DNA of 37,990 bases, taken from assembly GCA_036563875.1 (NCBI GenBank), contig DATCLO010000047.1, positions 1-37,990 on the forward strand. The letters are read 5' to 3'. Each line of letters begins with the position of its first letter. The first letter of the stretch is position 1. Positions 14,548 to 25,128 of the stretch are shown here, piece by piece. A program made the position numbers and the translations under genes. Below the pieces are notes generated by a model that saw only the letters and a program-made list of their open reading frames with translations, did not search any database and was not told where the DNA came from. This DNA is from ZC4RG29 sp036563875. Lineage in GTDB: Bacteria; Bacteroidota; Bacteroidia; Cytophagales; Cyclobacteriaceae.

Positions 14548-16569
14548 TTACTTCCTCGAGGCCACTCTGAACAGGAAAGTAGCCATCGCGGCAAAACACA
14601 GGGCTCCCAGTAACTGATAGCCTCCGTGGCCGAGCGCTCCTGTCAATGCATTCTCAGCACTTAGATCCGCCATTTTATCCTCATATAACACTAGCAGGAT
14701 CGCTACGATAACGCCCGTCAGCGCGCCACCAGCAACAAGCCCTGTAGCCAGCAGATTACCCTTGCTCAGCTCTGAATCTTCTCCCGTTTCCTTCTTGTTG
14801 CGTTCACGCCAATTAATAATGCCCTTAATAGCGCCGCCGATGAATATCGGCAAGGTAGTGGACAATGGAAGATAGAGTCCGATGGCGAAAGCCAGCGCCG
14901 ACACGCCGCACAATTCGAGTGTGATCGATACAAAAACACCGGTGATCACATATTGCCAGTCGAGATTAAAACTCAAAATACCTTTCGCCAGCGTCGCCAT
15001 AAGCGTGGCCTGCGGTGCGGGGTATGTATTGCCGATCGCATGGTGTATACCCTGATCGAGCAAGGCCTGCGTCGGCGTATCCAGGAGTTTAACAATAAAC
15101 CCGATGGCTACTGAAGAGACGATCGCACCGACAAACAAAGCAATCTGCTGATTCCGCGGCGTAGCGCCAACGAGATATCCCGTCTTGAGATCCTGTGAAG
15201 TTGCCCCTGCGTTGGCAGCCGCGATACAAATCATCCCTCCTACAACAAGCGCGACAGGTTCATAGAAGTAGCCTGTCCAGCCCACCGCCGTGAAGATGAG
15301 ACATGTTCCCATCAACGTGGCGATTGTCATACCGGAAATAGGATTGTTACTGTTGCCAACGAGTCCCACAATACGACTCGACACGGTCACAAAGAAAAAT
15401 CCAAACACAACAACCAGGATACCTATCAACAGGCGTTGCATGAAACCTTCACCCGGAATCAGGGGCATTACGGTTGTCAGCACAACAAGAATCAAACTTC
15501 CGATGATAACTACGCGGAACGACAAGTCGCGGTCCGTGCGCGCCACGCCAGTCGCACCTTTATCGCGAAGCGATGCCACGCTTTCTTTAAAGGAACTTAT
15601 AATGGTTGGAAGCGTCTTGAGCAGCGTGATAAAACCACCGGCCGCAACAGCACCGGCGCCGATCTGCCGGATGTAGGCGTAGTATATCGCAGGCGCGGGA
15701 TTTGCGAACGTCTGCGTTGCCGGATCCCAACCTAACCGCGCACTCGGAGAATCCAAACCGGCGAGAGTGCCAATCTTTACCAGCTGTGTCGCTATGGTGA
15801 CCGGGTCAACGATGGTCGTGATCAGCGGTATCAACGCCCACCAGGCGAGCACAGACCCTGCTACCAATACGCCTGATATGCGGGGACCAATAATATATCC
15901 TACACCCAGATACTCCGGCGTGATCTCACCGTTGATGGTTGCCGACGGCCAGAACTTGTTCGTCTTCTGCGTTACAAACGCCGGCAACTCGGCAATGACA
16001 TGAAAGACTTTCTGCAGCACCGCGTAACCCATCGCGACACCCATGCCAATGAACGCGGTTTGTGCAAAGACACCACCCCGCTCTCCGGCCACCAGAACAG
16101 ATCCACACGCAGTCCCTTCCGGGTAGGGCAACTTGCCGTGCTCTTTGACAATGAGTGAACGCCTTAGGGGTATCATCATCAATGTACCCAGCATCCCGCC
16201 AAAGGCGGCGAGGATGAGGATCGTGAGATAACGGAAATATTCGTCGCCATTGCTTTCAGGAGACAAGAACAGGAAACCGGGCAGCGTAAAGACAACGCCC
16301 GCAGCGATCGACTCTCCCGCCGATCCCGTCGTTTGGATAATATTGTTTTCGAGAATAGTAGTCTTCAGGAATTTCCTACCGAGCGTAATAGCAATGACTG
16401 CGATGGGTATGGAAGCTGATACGGTAAGCCCGGCCTTCAGCGCGAGGTAAACGGTAGAGGCTCCAAACAAAATACCAAAGAGGGCGCCAAAGGTGATTGA
16501 TTTGACCGTAAGTTCTGCAAGCGTTTGCTCCGGCGGAACATACGGTTTGAAGGCTCGTTGTTCTTCCAT
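14548..16569 (-). CDS. OPT-family oligopeptide transporter
   Basis: The product has 673 residues with roughly 14-16 membrane segments. ELTVKSITFGALFGILFGA and the N-terminal block YLALKAGLTVSASIPIAVI, the SAGESIAAGVVFTLPGF segment and GNSNNPISGMTIATLMGT are hallmarks of the prokaryotic OPT family, which takes up oligopeptides or metal-chelate complexes with protons. I chose the ATG at 16569 (MEEQRAF); the frame is open to an ATG at 16614, but that start overlaps the upstream gene and would add a Lys/Pro-rich low-complexity leader. It is the last gene of a three-transporter minus-strand group. Confidence 0.92.
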   Translation of the reverse strand: MEEQRAFKPYVPPEQTLAELTVKSITFGALFGILFGASTVYLALKAGLTVSASIPIAVIAITLGRKFLKTTILENNIIQTTGSAGESIAAGVVFTLPGFLFLSPESNGDEYFRYLTILILAAFGGMLGTLMMIPLRRSLIVKEHGKLPYPEGTACGSVLVAGERGGVFAQTAFIGMGVAMGYAVLQKVFHVIAELPAFVTQKTNKFWPSATINGEITPEYLGVGYIIGPRISGVLVAGSVLAWWALIPLITTIVDPVTIATQLVKIGTLAGLDSPSARLGWDPATQTFANPAPAIYYAYIRQIGAGAVAAGGFITLLKTLPTIISSFKESVASLRDKGATGVARTDRDLSFRVVIIGSLILVVLTTVMPLIPGEGFMQRLLIGILVVVFGFFFVTVSSRIVGLVGNSNNPISGMTIATLMGTCLIFTAVGWTGYFYEPVALVVGGMICIAAANAGATSQDLKTGYLVGATPRNQQIALFVGAIVSSVAIGFIVKLLDTPTQALLDQGIHHAIGNTYPAPQATLMATLAKGILSFNLDWQYVITGVFVSITLELCGVSALAFAIGLYLPLSTTLPIFIGGAIKGIINWRERNKKETGEDSELSKGNLLATGLVAGGALTGVIVAILLVLYEDKMADLSAENALTGALGHGGYQLLGALCFAAMATFLFRVASRK

Positions 16570-16592
16570 AGGTTTAGGTTTTAGTTTAGGCT

Positions 16593-18077
<1,485 letters not shown>

Positions 18078-18084
18078 CGCTTGC

Positions 18085-19365
18085 TTATGGTTTTTCGGGT
18101 TGAACAACTTCGACCGGTCGCCTCGGCGCCAGGAACATGTTATAGAGAATCATAAGCGTGACGGCAACTGCACCAACACCTGCTACGAGGAACCACATCA
18201 ATCTGGGATTCGTAGACATGTAGGTCGTGCGTAAAAAGTCGGCAAAGATGCCTCCCGCAAACGCTCCGATGGCTACGGGTAGAAAGGCAAAGCCCATGAA
18301 AGTACCGGTTTGTTCCGGAGGTGCAAGTGAGGCTACGTACTCGTAAAAGCGTGGCGACTGCAGCGACTCACCCAATGCATATATGGCGATGCCCACAACG
18401 GTGAACGCGACGGTTCCACCTGCACCAACGACCACCCATGAAATGCTCGCAAGTATTAATCCTCCCGTAATGGAAACTATAGGCTTAAACTTTCGGGTGA
18501 GGACGGTAACAGGTACTGTAAGCAGGATAATGGCCCACGCATCAATAGTCTCGAGAATCTCAAAGTGTTCGTAGTGCAACACGTCAAGCGTGTACAAGGG
18601 CAGAAGGAAGAAGATCTGCCAGAACATAATCCAGAATCCCGAGAAGATAATCAGGAATGAGATGAATCGAAAGTTGGTGAACACCATGAGCATATCACGG
18701 AACACCTTGCCGAATGTTCGAGTCGACGTGCCACCGGAAGGCGTCGGAGGTTCGCGAAAGAATAGTCGTGTACCGATCAGCAGCAAGAGTGATGTTACCG
18801 ATGAGACAATAAGGACGAATTCTATTCCGAAGGTTTGACGCACCGGCAACGCAAGCATTGGGCCGATAGCACCTCCAAAATTGACGAGCGTGTAGTAGAT
18901 GGCGAAACCCAACGACTTGGTTTCGGGCTTCGTTGTTCTATCGACCGTCCCGACAATACACGGCTTAATGAGTGAACCACCAATTGCTGTAATAATGAGT
19001 ACAGCAATCACGTATGCTTTTGGTCCGATCGCCGCCACAATACCTTTCCCTGCGTCCATCCCCGCCAACCCAATGAGGAAGTATCCGAGGGCGAAGATTG
19101 CAAAACATGCCGTAAGCGATTTCTTGAAACCGTAGCGGTCGACAAACACACCGGCAAGGACGGGAAGAAAGAAAATGAGCCCGGAGAAAATGCCGGCTAG
19201 TGTGCTGGCTTCGTCCTTAAGGCCAACCTTTTCTGCGATGAACACTACCAGAACGGCAGTGGCACCATAAAATGCCAGCCTTTCGAAAAGCTCCAGGGTG
19301 TTGGCAACCCAGAAATTGGCTTCAAAGCCGTAACGGATGTCGTGGTAACGCTCACGCAGCCCCAT
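18085..19365 (-). CDS. MFS transporter, divergent POT-like
   Basis: The 426-residue protein has about 12 membrane segments. The first helix carries TLELFERLAFYGATAVL, a degenerate form of ExxERFxYY that keeps Glu-Arg but changes Phe-x-Tyr-Tyr to Leu-x-Phe-Tyr, and helix 5 has GFAIYYTLVNFGGAIGP, like the second POT signature. It is therefore a distant relative of the peptide transporters and may move peptides or another small solute with protons. It opens a minus-strand operon with POT and OPT genes. A TTTTATTTG near-match to a -7 box lies about 43 nt upstream. Confidence 0.85.
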   Translation of the reverse strand: MGLRERYHDIRYGFEANFWVANTLELFERLAFYGATAVLVVFIAEKVGLKDEASTLAGIFSGLIFFLPVLAGVFVDRYGFKKSLTACFAIFALGYFLIGLAGMDAGKGIVAAIGPKAYVIAVLIITAIGGSLIKPCIVGTVDRTTKPETKSLGFAIYYTLVNFGGAIGPMLALPVRQTFGIEFVLIVSSVTSLLLLIGTRLFFREPPTPSGGTSTRTFGKVFRDMLMVFTNFRFISFLIIFSGFWIMFWQIFFLLPLYTLDVLHYEHFEILETIDAWAIILLTVPVTVLTRKFKPIVSITGGLILASISWVVVGAGGTVAFTVVGIAIYALGESLQSPRFYEYVASLAPPEQTGTFMGFAFLPVAIGAFAGGIFADFLRTTYMSTNPRLMWFLVAGVGAVAVTLMILYNMFLAPRRPVEVVQPEKP

Positions 19366-19629
19366 GGAAAAGAAGAATTTTTACCCCGAGAGGCTGCATA
19401 AATGAACCAAATAAAATTTTACCCAATTCTGTCATTCAAAATATCCTGTAGACAAGTAAAACTTTTCGCAAAAAGAAACCTAAAAGGCCCGCGACTTCTG
19501 CAAATAATATAAGCCATATTCAGACTGGTCGTTGACTCGAAAATGCCAAAAATATCTCATTTCAATCGTTTGTGCTAACAGTTATTTGGTAACTTTGCCC
19601 TGACATTATTAACCTGAACTCTTCACCAC
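19366..19629. other. Divergent promoter region
   Basis: This 264-nt AT-rich stretch separates the transporter operon from pckA. It holds a clear -7 box for pckA and only near-matches for the minus-strand direction. No small gene is evident. Confidence 0.5.
19590..19597 (+). promoter_or_regulatory. Promoter of pckA
   Basis: TAACTTTG is an exact TAnnTTTG box with TTTG 17 nt upstream (19569-19572) as a candidate -33 element. The ATG follows 32 nt after the box. Confidence 0.6.
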
Positions 19630-21240
19630 ATGGAACACAAAGGATCGGTACCGGGCGATCCCTCTCTTAAGCGGGCCGGCATTACGGACGCCGTTGTGAA
19701 TTGGAACCTTCTCCCGGAGGAACTCGCCGACATCGCCGTGCGGCTTGGTCAGGCTGTTACCACTTCTACCGGAGCCATTGCCGTTGACACAGGAGAATTC
19801 AAAGGCCGCGCACCACGCGATCGTTTTATCGTGCGCGACATCATCACAGATGAAGAGGTATGGTGGAATGACATCAACATACCCTTCGATCCCGACCGGT
19901 TTGATCGGCTCCTTGCTAAAGTGGGATCGTATCTGAGCGGTGGTGAAATCTTTGCTCGCGATGTCTATGCTTGCGCTGATCCCACATATCGTGTGAGGGT
20001 AAGAGTAATAACCGAGCATGCCTGGTCAAACCTTTTTGCCTACAACATGTTTGTCCGGCCCAACCAGGAAGAGCTAGCTGATTTTGTGCCTGACTGGCTG
20101 ATTATCCAGGCTCCAGGCTTTCAGGCTGACCCTAACCGCGATGGCACGCGTCAGCGGAATTTCTCCATCATCAACTTTTCGAGAAAGATTATTCTCATTG
20201 GTGGCACCGGCTACACCGGCGAAATAAAGAAGGGAATGTTTTCGGCGTTAAACTTCATCCTTCCTCGCAACTATGATGTGCTGCCGATGCACTGTGCCGC
20301 AAACATGGGAGAATCCGGCGATGTTGCCCTGTTCTTCGGACTTTCAGGAACAGGTAAGACGACACTGTCGACCGACACGGACAGGCGACTCATCGGTGAT
20401 GATGAACATGGATGGACGCCGCATAACACGATCTTCAATTTCGAAGGTGGATGTTATGCGAAGGTGATTCGGCTTTCAGAGGAAGGCGAACCCCATATTT
20501 ACCGCGCCATTCGCAAAGGGGCATTGCTTGAAAATGTTTGCATGCATCCCGGCACCAATGACGTGAACTTCGACGATGCCTCATTGACGGAAAATACGCG
20601 CGTTAGCTATCCGCTCCATCACATTGAGAACAGCGTGATTCCGTCGGTCGGCGGCGCGCCGTCTAATATATTCTTCCTGGCGTGCGATGCGTTCGGGGTA
20701 CTCCCTCCCATATCGAGGCTTACGCCGAAGCTTGCCACATATTTCTTCATGAGCGGGTACACCGCGAAGGTTGCGGGAACTGAAACAGGAGTGTCTGAAC
20801 CCACGATGACCTTTTCGGCGTGCTTCGGGGCGCCGTTCATGCCGCTTCATCCGAATGTGTATGCCGAAATGTTCCGTCGCAAAATAAAGGATGTAGGTGC
20901 GCGTGTCTGGCTGGTGAACACAGGCTGGACGGGAGGATCATATGGTTCCGGCAAACGCATTGCACTGAATCATACACGGGCTCTCGTTCGCGCAGCTTTG
21001 AGCGGCGCGTTGGACACCGTGGCCTTCCGGAAGGAGGAACACTTTGGTGTAGAAATACCATTGTCGTGCCCCGGAGTTCCCGACGAGATTCTCGATCCGG
21101 CAAGCGCATGGCCAGATCGCGAAGCATACGCGAACAAGGCAGCGTATCTCGTAAACGCGATGAAGCGAAACTACGACAGCCTTTGGGCACTCCCGGGCGA
21201 CACCCAATCCCGCGGCGAGCTCAAGATCGCTTCCAGATAA
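19630..21240 (+). CDS. pckA: Phosphoenolpyruvate carboxykinase (ATP)
   Basis: The 536-residue enzyme converts oxaloacetate and ATP to phosphoenolpyruvate, CO2 and ADP, the entry step of gluconeogenesis. The kinase P-loop is GLSGTGKT (residues 237-244), followed by LIGDDEHGW with the metal-binding Asp, and NFEGGCYAKVI. The substrate-binding RAPRDRF near residue 60 and GWTGGSYGSGKRI near residue 435 are typical of the ATP-dependent class. It has its own promoter and terminator, so it is monocistronic. Gluconeogenic capacity fits an organism with several peptide transporters and acetoacetate activation nearby. Confidence 0.97.
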   Translation: MEHKGSVPGDPSLKRAGITDAVVNWNLLPEELADIAVRLGQAVTTSTGAIAVDTGEFKGRAPRDRFIVRDIITDEEVWWNDINIPFDPDRFDRLLAKVGSYLSGGEIFARDVYACADPTYRVRVRVITEHAWSNLFAYNMFVRPNQEELADFVPDWLIIQAPGFQADPNRDGTRQRNFSIINFSRKIILIGGTGYTGEIKKGMFSALNFILPRNYDVLPMHCAANMGESGDVALFFGLSGTGKTTLSTDTDRRLIGDDEHGWTPHNTIFNFEGGCYAKVIRLSEEGEPHIYRAIRKGALLENVCMHPGTNDVNFDDASLTENTRVSYPLHHIENSVIPSVGGAPSNIFFLACDAFGVLPPISRLTPKLATYFFMSGYTAKVAGTETGVSEPTMTFSACFGAPFMPLHPNVYAEMFRRKIKDVGARVWLVNTGWTGGSYGSGKRIALNHTRALVRAALSGALDTVAFRKEEHFGVEIPLSCPGVPDEILDPASAWPDREAYANKAAYLVNAMKRNYDSLWALPGDTQSRGELKIASR

Positions 21241-21264
21241 AGACACATTTAACCTAAACTTGGG

Positions 21265-21295
21265 AAAGGTATCCTGCGTGGCGGGGTACCTTTTT
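21265..21295 (+). terminator. Terminator of pckA
   Basis: AAAGGTATCC pairs with GGGTACCTTT around the loop, with one G:T pair, and ends in a T run. The stem lies about 25 nt after the pckA stop. Confidence 0.8.
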
Positions 21296-21297
21296 AT

Positions 21298-21447
21298 GTG
21301 TTGAGGTGTTGATGTGTTGATGTGCGCAAGTTGCGGTACCTGCCGGGTTCATCTGTAACATTACGGAGGGTGCAAGAAAGATGGGTAAGCAATAAATCCG
21401 GCAGGTAGCCAACATCAACACATTAACACATCAACACATCAACACAT
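21298..21447. repeat. Inverted pair of octamer arrays around an inner hairpin
   Basis: Three GTGTTGAT-type units (21298-21324) face four ATCAACAC-type units (21414-21447) in opposite orientation. Nested inside is a perfect 10-bp inverted repeat, TACCTGCCGG (21337-21346) and CCGGCAGGTA (21398-21407). The whole 150-nt unit can fold into a long interrupted hairpin. It fills the gap between the pckA terminator and the ftsX promoter. Confidence 0.8.
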
Positions 21448-21453
21448 TCTCCA

Positions 21454-21461
21454 TATCTTTG
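21454..21461 (+). promoter_or_regulatory. -7 box abutting the ftsX start
   Basis: TATCTTTG matches TAnnTTTG and ends only 4 nt before the ATG at 21466. If used, transcription would begin at or next to the start codon, giving a leaderless or nearly leaderless message. Confidence 0.5.
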
Positions 21462-21465
21462 CCCC

Positions 21466-22341
21466 ATGCAGCCATCAACCCGAAAGAAAAAGCTGGGCGG
21501 ATATCCGGCAGCTGGAGTCGTGGTCTCCATTACGCTGGCGTTGGTCGTCATTGGCTTGTTTGGGATGATCCTCATATACTCCAACCGCTTCGAGACGATC
21601 GTACGGGAGAACGTCGTGTTCAAGGTGTACACCCGAAACGGATTGTCTGAGACACAGCTGAAGCAGGTACAGCAGGCGCTGGCTTCCCGTGAATTTGTGG
21701 CCGATGATGAAAATGCGGTTGTTTTTGTGTCGCGTGAGACAGCCGCAAAAAACCTCTCTGACCTGGCCAAGTACCAGGAAGTGCTGGGCGATAATCCGTT
21801 TCGCGACATGTTCGAAGTGAAGATCGCTCCTGCGTATCACGACACTACACGACTGGATTCCGTCAAACAGGAACTCGAGAGCATGAGCGGCGTGTTCGAA
21901 GCTGTCTATGAAAAGGATTTCCTGGATACTATCAACAGGAATTTCAGAACCGCCTCCCTGATACTCATCGGCGTTGACGCCATCCTCCTTGTCACCGTCA
22001 TTCTCCTCATCAACAACACCATGCGGCTTGCCCTCTTTTCTCAACGCTTCCTCATCCGCAGCATGCAACTTGTTGGTGCGAAGAGCAGCTTCATTCAACG
22101 ACCCTTCCTGATTCGGGCAGCGTTGTATGGACTGCTGGCGGGAATAGTGGCAGCGGCATTGATTTACTTCGGCGCTCAATACGCTAACGGAAAATTTCCA
22201 CAACTCGAGACACTCCACAACGAAAAAATGTTTCTCATCCTCCTCGCAGCACTCCTTGCGACGGGCACCTTGATCGCCGTAGTAAGCACCTACGTTTCGA
22301 TAAGGCGTTATTTAAAAATGTCGCTGGATGAACTATATTAG
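21466..22341 (+). CDS. ftsX: Cell division protein FtsX
   Basis: The 291-residue protein has the FtsX layout: a cytoplasmic basic N-terminus, one membrane helix (about 17-40), a large extracytoplasmic domain (VFKVYTRNGLSETQLKQVQ to about residue 165), then three helices with the permease loop LRSMQLVGAKSSFIQRPFL-like sequence. With the ATPase FtsE it regulates septal wall hydrolases; ftsE is not in this window. It leads a plus-strand run with DUF3098, uppP, truB and ribF, all envelope or housekeeping genes. Confidence 0.93.
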   Translation: MQPSTRKKKLGGYPAAGVVVSITLALVVIGLFGMILIYSNRFETIVRENVVFKVYTRNGLSETQLKQVQQALASREFVADDENAVVFVSRETAAKNLSDLAKYQEVLGDNPFRDMFEVKIAPAYHDTTRLDSVKQELESMSGVFEAVYEKDFLDTINRNFRTASLILIGVDAILLVTVILLINNTMRLALFSQRFLIRSMQLVGAKSSFIQRPFLIRAALYGLLAGIVAAALIYFGAQYANGKFPQLETLHNEKMFLILLAALLATGTLIAVVSTYVSIRRYLKMSLDELY

Positions 22342-22447
22342 CGGCTTCTTTAGAAGGCAGTAGACAATGGGCAGTAAGCAGTAGCATACAGAACGCGGTG
22401 CGTGGGGTGTCTGGTAGAGAGAGAATACTGAACGAAACTTCAAGAAA
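22342..22447. repeat. Short gap with GGCAGTA repeats
   Basis: The 106-nt gap after ftsX carries three imperfect GGCAGTA units (about 22354-22385), similar to the GGCAGTG units after groEL at 13779-13800. No gene or terminator is seen. Confidence 0.5.
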
Positions 22448-22660
22448 ATGGATAAAAGCGGGCTACCATTTGGAAAAAAGAACTATCGATGGATGATCAT
22501 TGGGATTGTTACCCTGGTGGCCGGCTTCGTAATCATGTCCCTTGATAAGGAACCCCACGGATTTGGCTTTCTAGGTCTCACGCTCGGCCCCATCATTGTC
22601 ATGGCCGGATTCATCATTGAGATTTACGCGATACTCATCCCGCGTGAAAAGGAGAAATAG
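22448..22660 (+). CDS. DUF3098 small membrane protein
   Basis: The 70-residue protein has two hydrophobic helices (about residues 15-31 and 43-62) separated by the short loop DKEPHGFGFLG, and a basic end IPREKEK. This matches the Bacteroidota DUF3098 family, found between ftsX and uppP. Function is unknown; the constant neighbourhood suggests an envelope or division role. The start follows a short LPFGKKNYRWM motif typical of the family. uppP begins 20 nt after its stop. Confidence 0.88.
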   Translation: MDKSGLPFGKKNYRWMIIGIVTLVAGFVIMSLDKEPHGFGFLGLTLGPIIVMAGFIIEIYAILIPREKEK

Positions 22661-22680
22661 TACTTCTTCCCCATATCCCC

Positions 22681-23475
22681 ATGTCTATTGTTGAGGCGAT
22701 TATCCTGGCCATCATCGAGGGAATAACGGAATTTCTTCCGGTTTCCTCCACCGGTCACATTATTATCGGCTCCACCCTCATGGGAATTGCCGATGAATCA
22801 TTCACCAAACTGTTTACCGTTGCCATCCAGTTTGGCGCGATCCTTTCGGTCATTGTACTGTACTGGAAACGGTTCTTCCAGACGTTCGACTTCTACAAGA
22901 AGCTCTTCGTTGCATTCCTTCCCGCAGCAGTGATTGGATTGCTCCTTGGCGATTACATCAACGTATTGTTGGAACGTGTCGACGTGGTGGGATGCATGCT
23001 TATTATCGGCGGGATTTTCTTCCTGTTTACCGACAAGCTCTTTGAAGAAAATGAACGCACGCCTTCCGAAGGCATCACCTACCCTGTGGCCTTGAAAATC
23101 GGATTCTTTCAGGCACTGGCGCTGGCCCCGGGGGTATCACGATCAGCAGCTACAATTATCGGTGGCCTTACACAACGCCTCAACCGTAAGACAGCAGCTG
23201 AATTTTCTTTCTTCCTTGCGGTGCCGACCATGTTTGCGGCCTCTGCATACAAGCTGTTTGGCTATTACCGCGACGGAGGTTCATTTGGTGAACGTGAATT
23301 GCTCGTCCTCGCTGTAGGCAACATTGTGGCGTTCATCGTCGCCATGCTTGCCATCAAATCGTTCATCAATTACCTCACGCGTCACGGCTTCAAAGTATTC
23401 GGATACTACCGTATTGTAGTGGGTCTGGCAATCCTGATCCTCTACTACCTCGGTGTTGACCTTACCATTGTATGA
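22681..23475 (+). CDS. uppP: Undecaprenyl-diphosphatase UppP (BacA)
   Basis: The 264-residue membrane enzyme removes a phosphate from undecaprenyl diphosphate to recycle the carrier lipid for peptidoglycan and O-antigen. The two catalytic motifs are visible: EGITEFLPVSSTGH (about residues 13-26) with the conserved Glu and Ser, and ALAPGVSRSAATI (147-159) with the conserved Arg. About seven or eight membrane segments. Its last codons overlap truB by four bases (ATGA), implying translational coupling. Confidence 0.96.
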   Translation: MSIVEAIILAIIEGITEFLPVSSTGHIIIGSTLMGIADESFTKLFTVAIQFGAILSVIVLYWKRFFQTFDFYKKLFVAFLPAAVIGLLLGDYINVLLERVDVVGCMLIIGGIFFLFTDKLFEENERTPSEGITYPVALKIGFFQALALAPGVSRSAATIIGGLTQRLNRKTAAEFSFFLAVPTMFAASAYKLFGYYRDGGSFGERELLVLAVGNIVAFIVAMLAIKSFINYLTRHGFKVFGYYRIVVGLAILILYYLGVDLTIV

Positions 23476-24128
23476 CGGATCGTCCTGCCGACGACGGACG
23501 CGTACTCCTGGTTGACAAGCCCCTGGGCTGGACGTCTTTCGACGTCGTCAACAAGATCCGCAAGAAACTCCAAATCAGGAAAGTCGGACACGCAGGCACA
23601 CTCGACCCGCTTGCCACCGGTCTCCTTATTATCTGCACCGGCAAGAAGACGCGTGAGATCGAACAGTACATGGGACTTGACAAAACGTACACGGGAACAA
23701 TCGTCCTGGGCGCAGAAAGTCCTTCCGGCGACCTCGAGACCGAGCCCGTACCCGTTGCGGACCCATCAAACCTGACGGCCGAACAGATACACGAAGCGGC
23801 ACGTGCGTTTACTGGTCCAATATCACAAGTACCTCCCGCCCACTCTGCAGTGAAGGTCGGCGGCAAACCCGCTTACATCCTGGCGAGGAAAGGAAAATCC
23901 GTTGAGCTGAAACCGCGGACTGTGGTCATTCATGAATTTGAAATCACCGCCATCAACCTTCCTGAAGTAAGCTTTCATGTCAGGTGCTCAAAGGGGACCT
24001 ACATACGCAGCCTTGTGCGCGACTTTGGAGCCCATCTTAAAGTGGGCGCATACCTGTCGTCGCTGCGACGCACCCGTATAGGCGATTTCCGTATTGAGGA
24101 TGCGGCGACAATCGACGCGATTGAGTAA
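23472..24128 (+). CDS. truB: tRNA pseudouridine(55) synthase TruB
   Basis: The 218-residue enzyme makes pseudouridine 55 in the T arm of tRNAs. Motif GHAGTLDPLATG contains the catalytic Asp45, preceded by KPLGWTSFDVVNKIR. YTGTIVLGAESPSGD and PPAHSAVKVGGKPAY are further family blocks. The protein ends soon after the GTYIRSLVRDFG motif, so it lacks the C-terminal PUA domain of longer TruBs, as is common in this phylum. It starts within the uppP stop (ATGA overlap). Confidence 0.96.
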   Translation: MTDRPADDGRVLLVDKPLGWTSFDVVNKIRKKLQIRKVGHAGTLDPLATGLLIICTGKKTREIEQYMGLDKTYTGTIVLGAESPSGDLETEPVPVADPSNLTAEQIHEAARAFTGPISQVPPAHSAVKVGGKPAYILARKGKSVELKPRTVVIHEFEITAINLPEVSFHVRCSKGTYIRSLVRDFGAHLKVGAYLSSLRRTRIGDFRIEDAATIDAIE

Positions 24129-24183
24129 TCGCATCGCATACTGTAAAATCCTTTAACTTCGCCTCTTATCAAAGGCACAGTGA

Positions 24184-25128
24184 ATGAAGATATATCATGG
24201 ACTGGACGATTTCGTGCGGCTCGACTTCGCGGTAGTGACGAGCGGAACCTTTGACGGCGTCCACCTCGGGCACCAAAAAATCCTCGCGCGATTAATTGAG
24301 ATCGCAAAGCGAAACCAGGGAGAGTCTGTAGTGTTAACCTTCTGGCCTCATCCCAGGCTGGTTCTTCATCCGGAAGAAGATACACTTAAGCTGCTTAACA
24401 CTTTCGAGGAGAAAGCAGAACTGATGAAGGAGGCGGGTATCAACCACCTCGTACGCATTCCATTCACGAAGGAATTTTCGAACTATACATCGGAGGAATT
24501 CATCCGAAAAGTTCTCGTCGAGACCCTAGGGACACGCAAGCTGGTGATTGGATACGACCACCGGTTTGGACGAAATCGCGAGGGCAGTTTTGAACAACTC
24601 ATTGCCAATGCTCCCAGGTATGGTTTTGAAGTTGAAGAAATTCCCAGACAAGACGTGGACCACGTCGGCGTGAGTTCAACTCGAATCAGGAATGCGCTGG
24701 CAGCGGGTGACATCCAAACAGCGACGCACTTTCTTGGGCGCCCTTATAGCCTTACCGGCAGGGTGATACACGGTGACAAGCTGGGAAGGATTCTGGGCTT
24801 CCCAACAGCCAACATAGAAATCGATTCCAAATTCAAACTGATACCTGCCGATGGTATCTATGCCGTGACTGTAGATCACGAACATCATCGCTACAAAGGC
24901 ATGATGTACATCGGCAACAGGCCCGTCGTTGCCGGTACTCGGCAAGGACTTGAAGTAAATCTATTCGACTTCAATCGCGATATTTACGGAGACGACATTA
25001 CCGTTCACTTTCACGACAGGATACGCGAGGACAGCATGTTCCATGACCTCGAAGATTTGAAACGCCAACTGGTACACGACAAAGAAGAAGCGTTGAAAAG
25101 GCTTGAGCACATCAAACTGAACAAGTGA
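24184..25128 (+). CDS. ribF: Bifunctional riboflavin kinase/FAD synthetase RibF
   Basis: The 314-residue protein phosphorylates riboflavin to FMN and adenylylates it to FAD. The N-terminal FAD synthetase half has GTFDGVHLGH (residues 21-30), GYDHRFGRNREG and VSSTRIRNAL. The C-terminal kinase half has RVIHGDKLGRILGFPTANI and DGIYAV. Length is normal. The gap to truB is 55 nt and contains TAACTTCG, a 7/8 match to a -7 box, so a secondary promoter is possible. Its stop TGA shares one base with the next start (TGATG). Confidence 0.96.
   Translation: MKIYHGLDDFVRLDFAVVTSGTFDGVHLGHQKILARLIEIAKRNQGESVVLTFWPHPRLVLHPEEDTLKLLNTFEEKAELMKEAGINHLVRIPFTKEFSNYTSEEFIRKVLVETLGTRKLVIGYDHRFGRNREGSFEQLIANAPRYGFEVEEIPRQDVDHVGVSSTRIRNALAAGDIQTATHFLGRPYSLTGRVIHGDKLGRILGFPTANIEIDSKFKLIPADGIYAVTVDHEHHRYKGMMYIGNRPVVAGTRQGLEVNLFDFNRDIYGDDITVHFHDRIREDSMFHDLEDLKRQLVHDKEEALKRLEHIKLNK

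Noticed and set aside
21475..22218. A 247-codon minus-strand frame
   Set aside because: It is antisense to ftsX and shows no protein-like hydrophobic or domain pattern.
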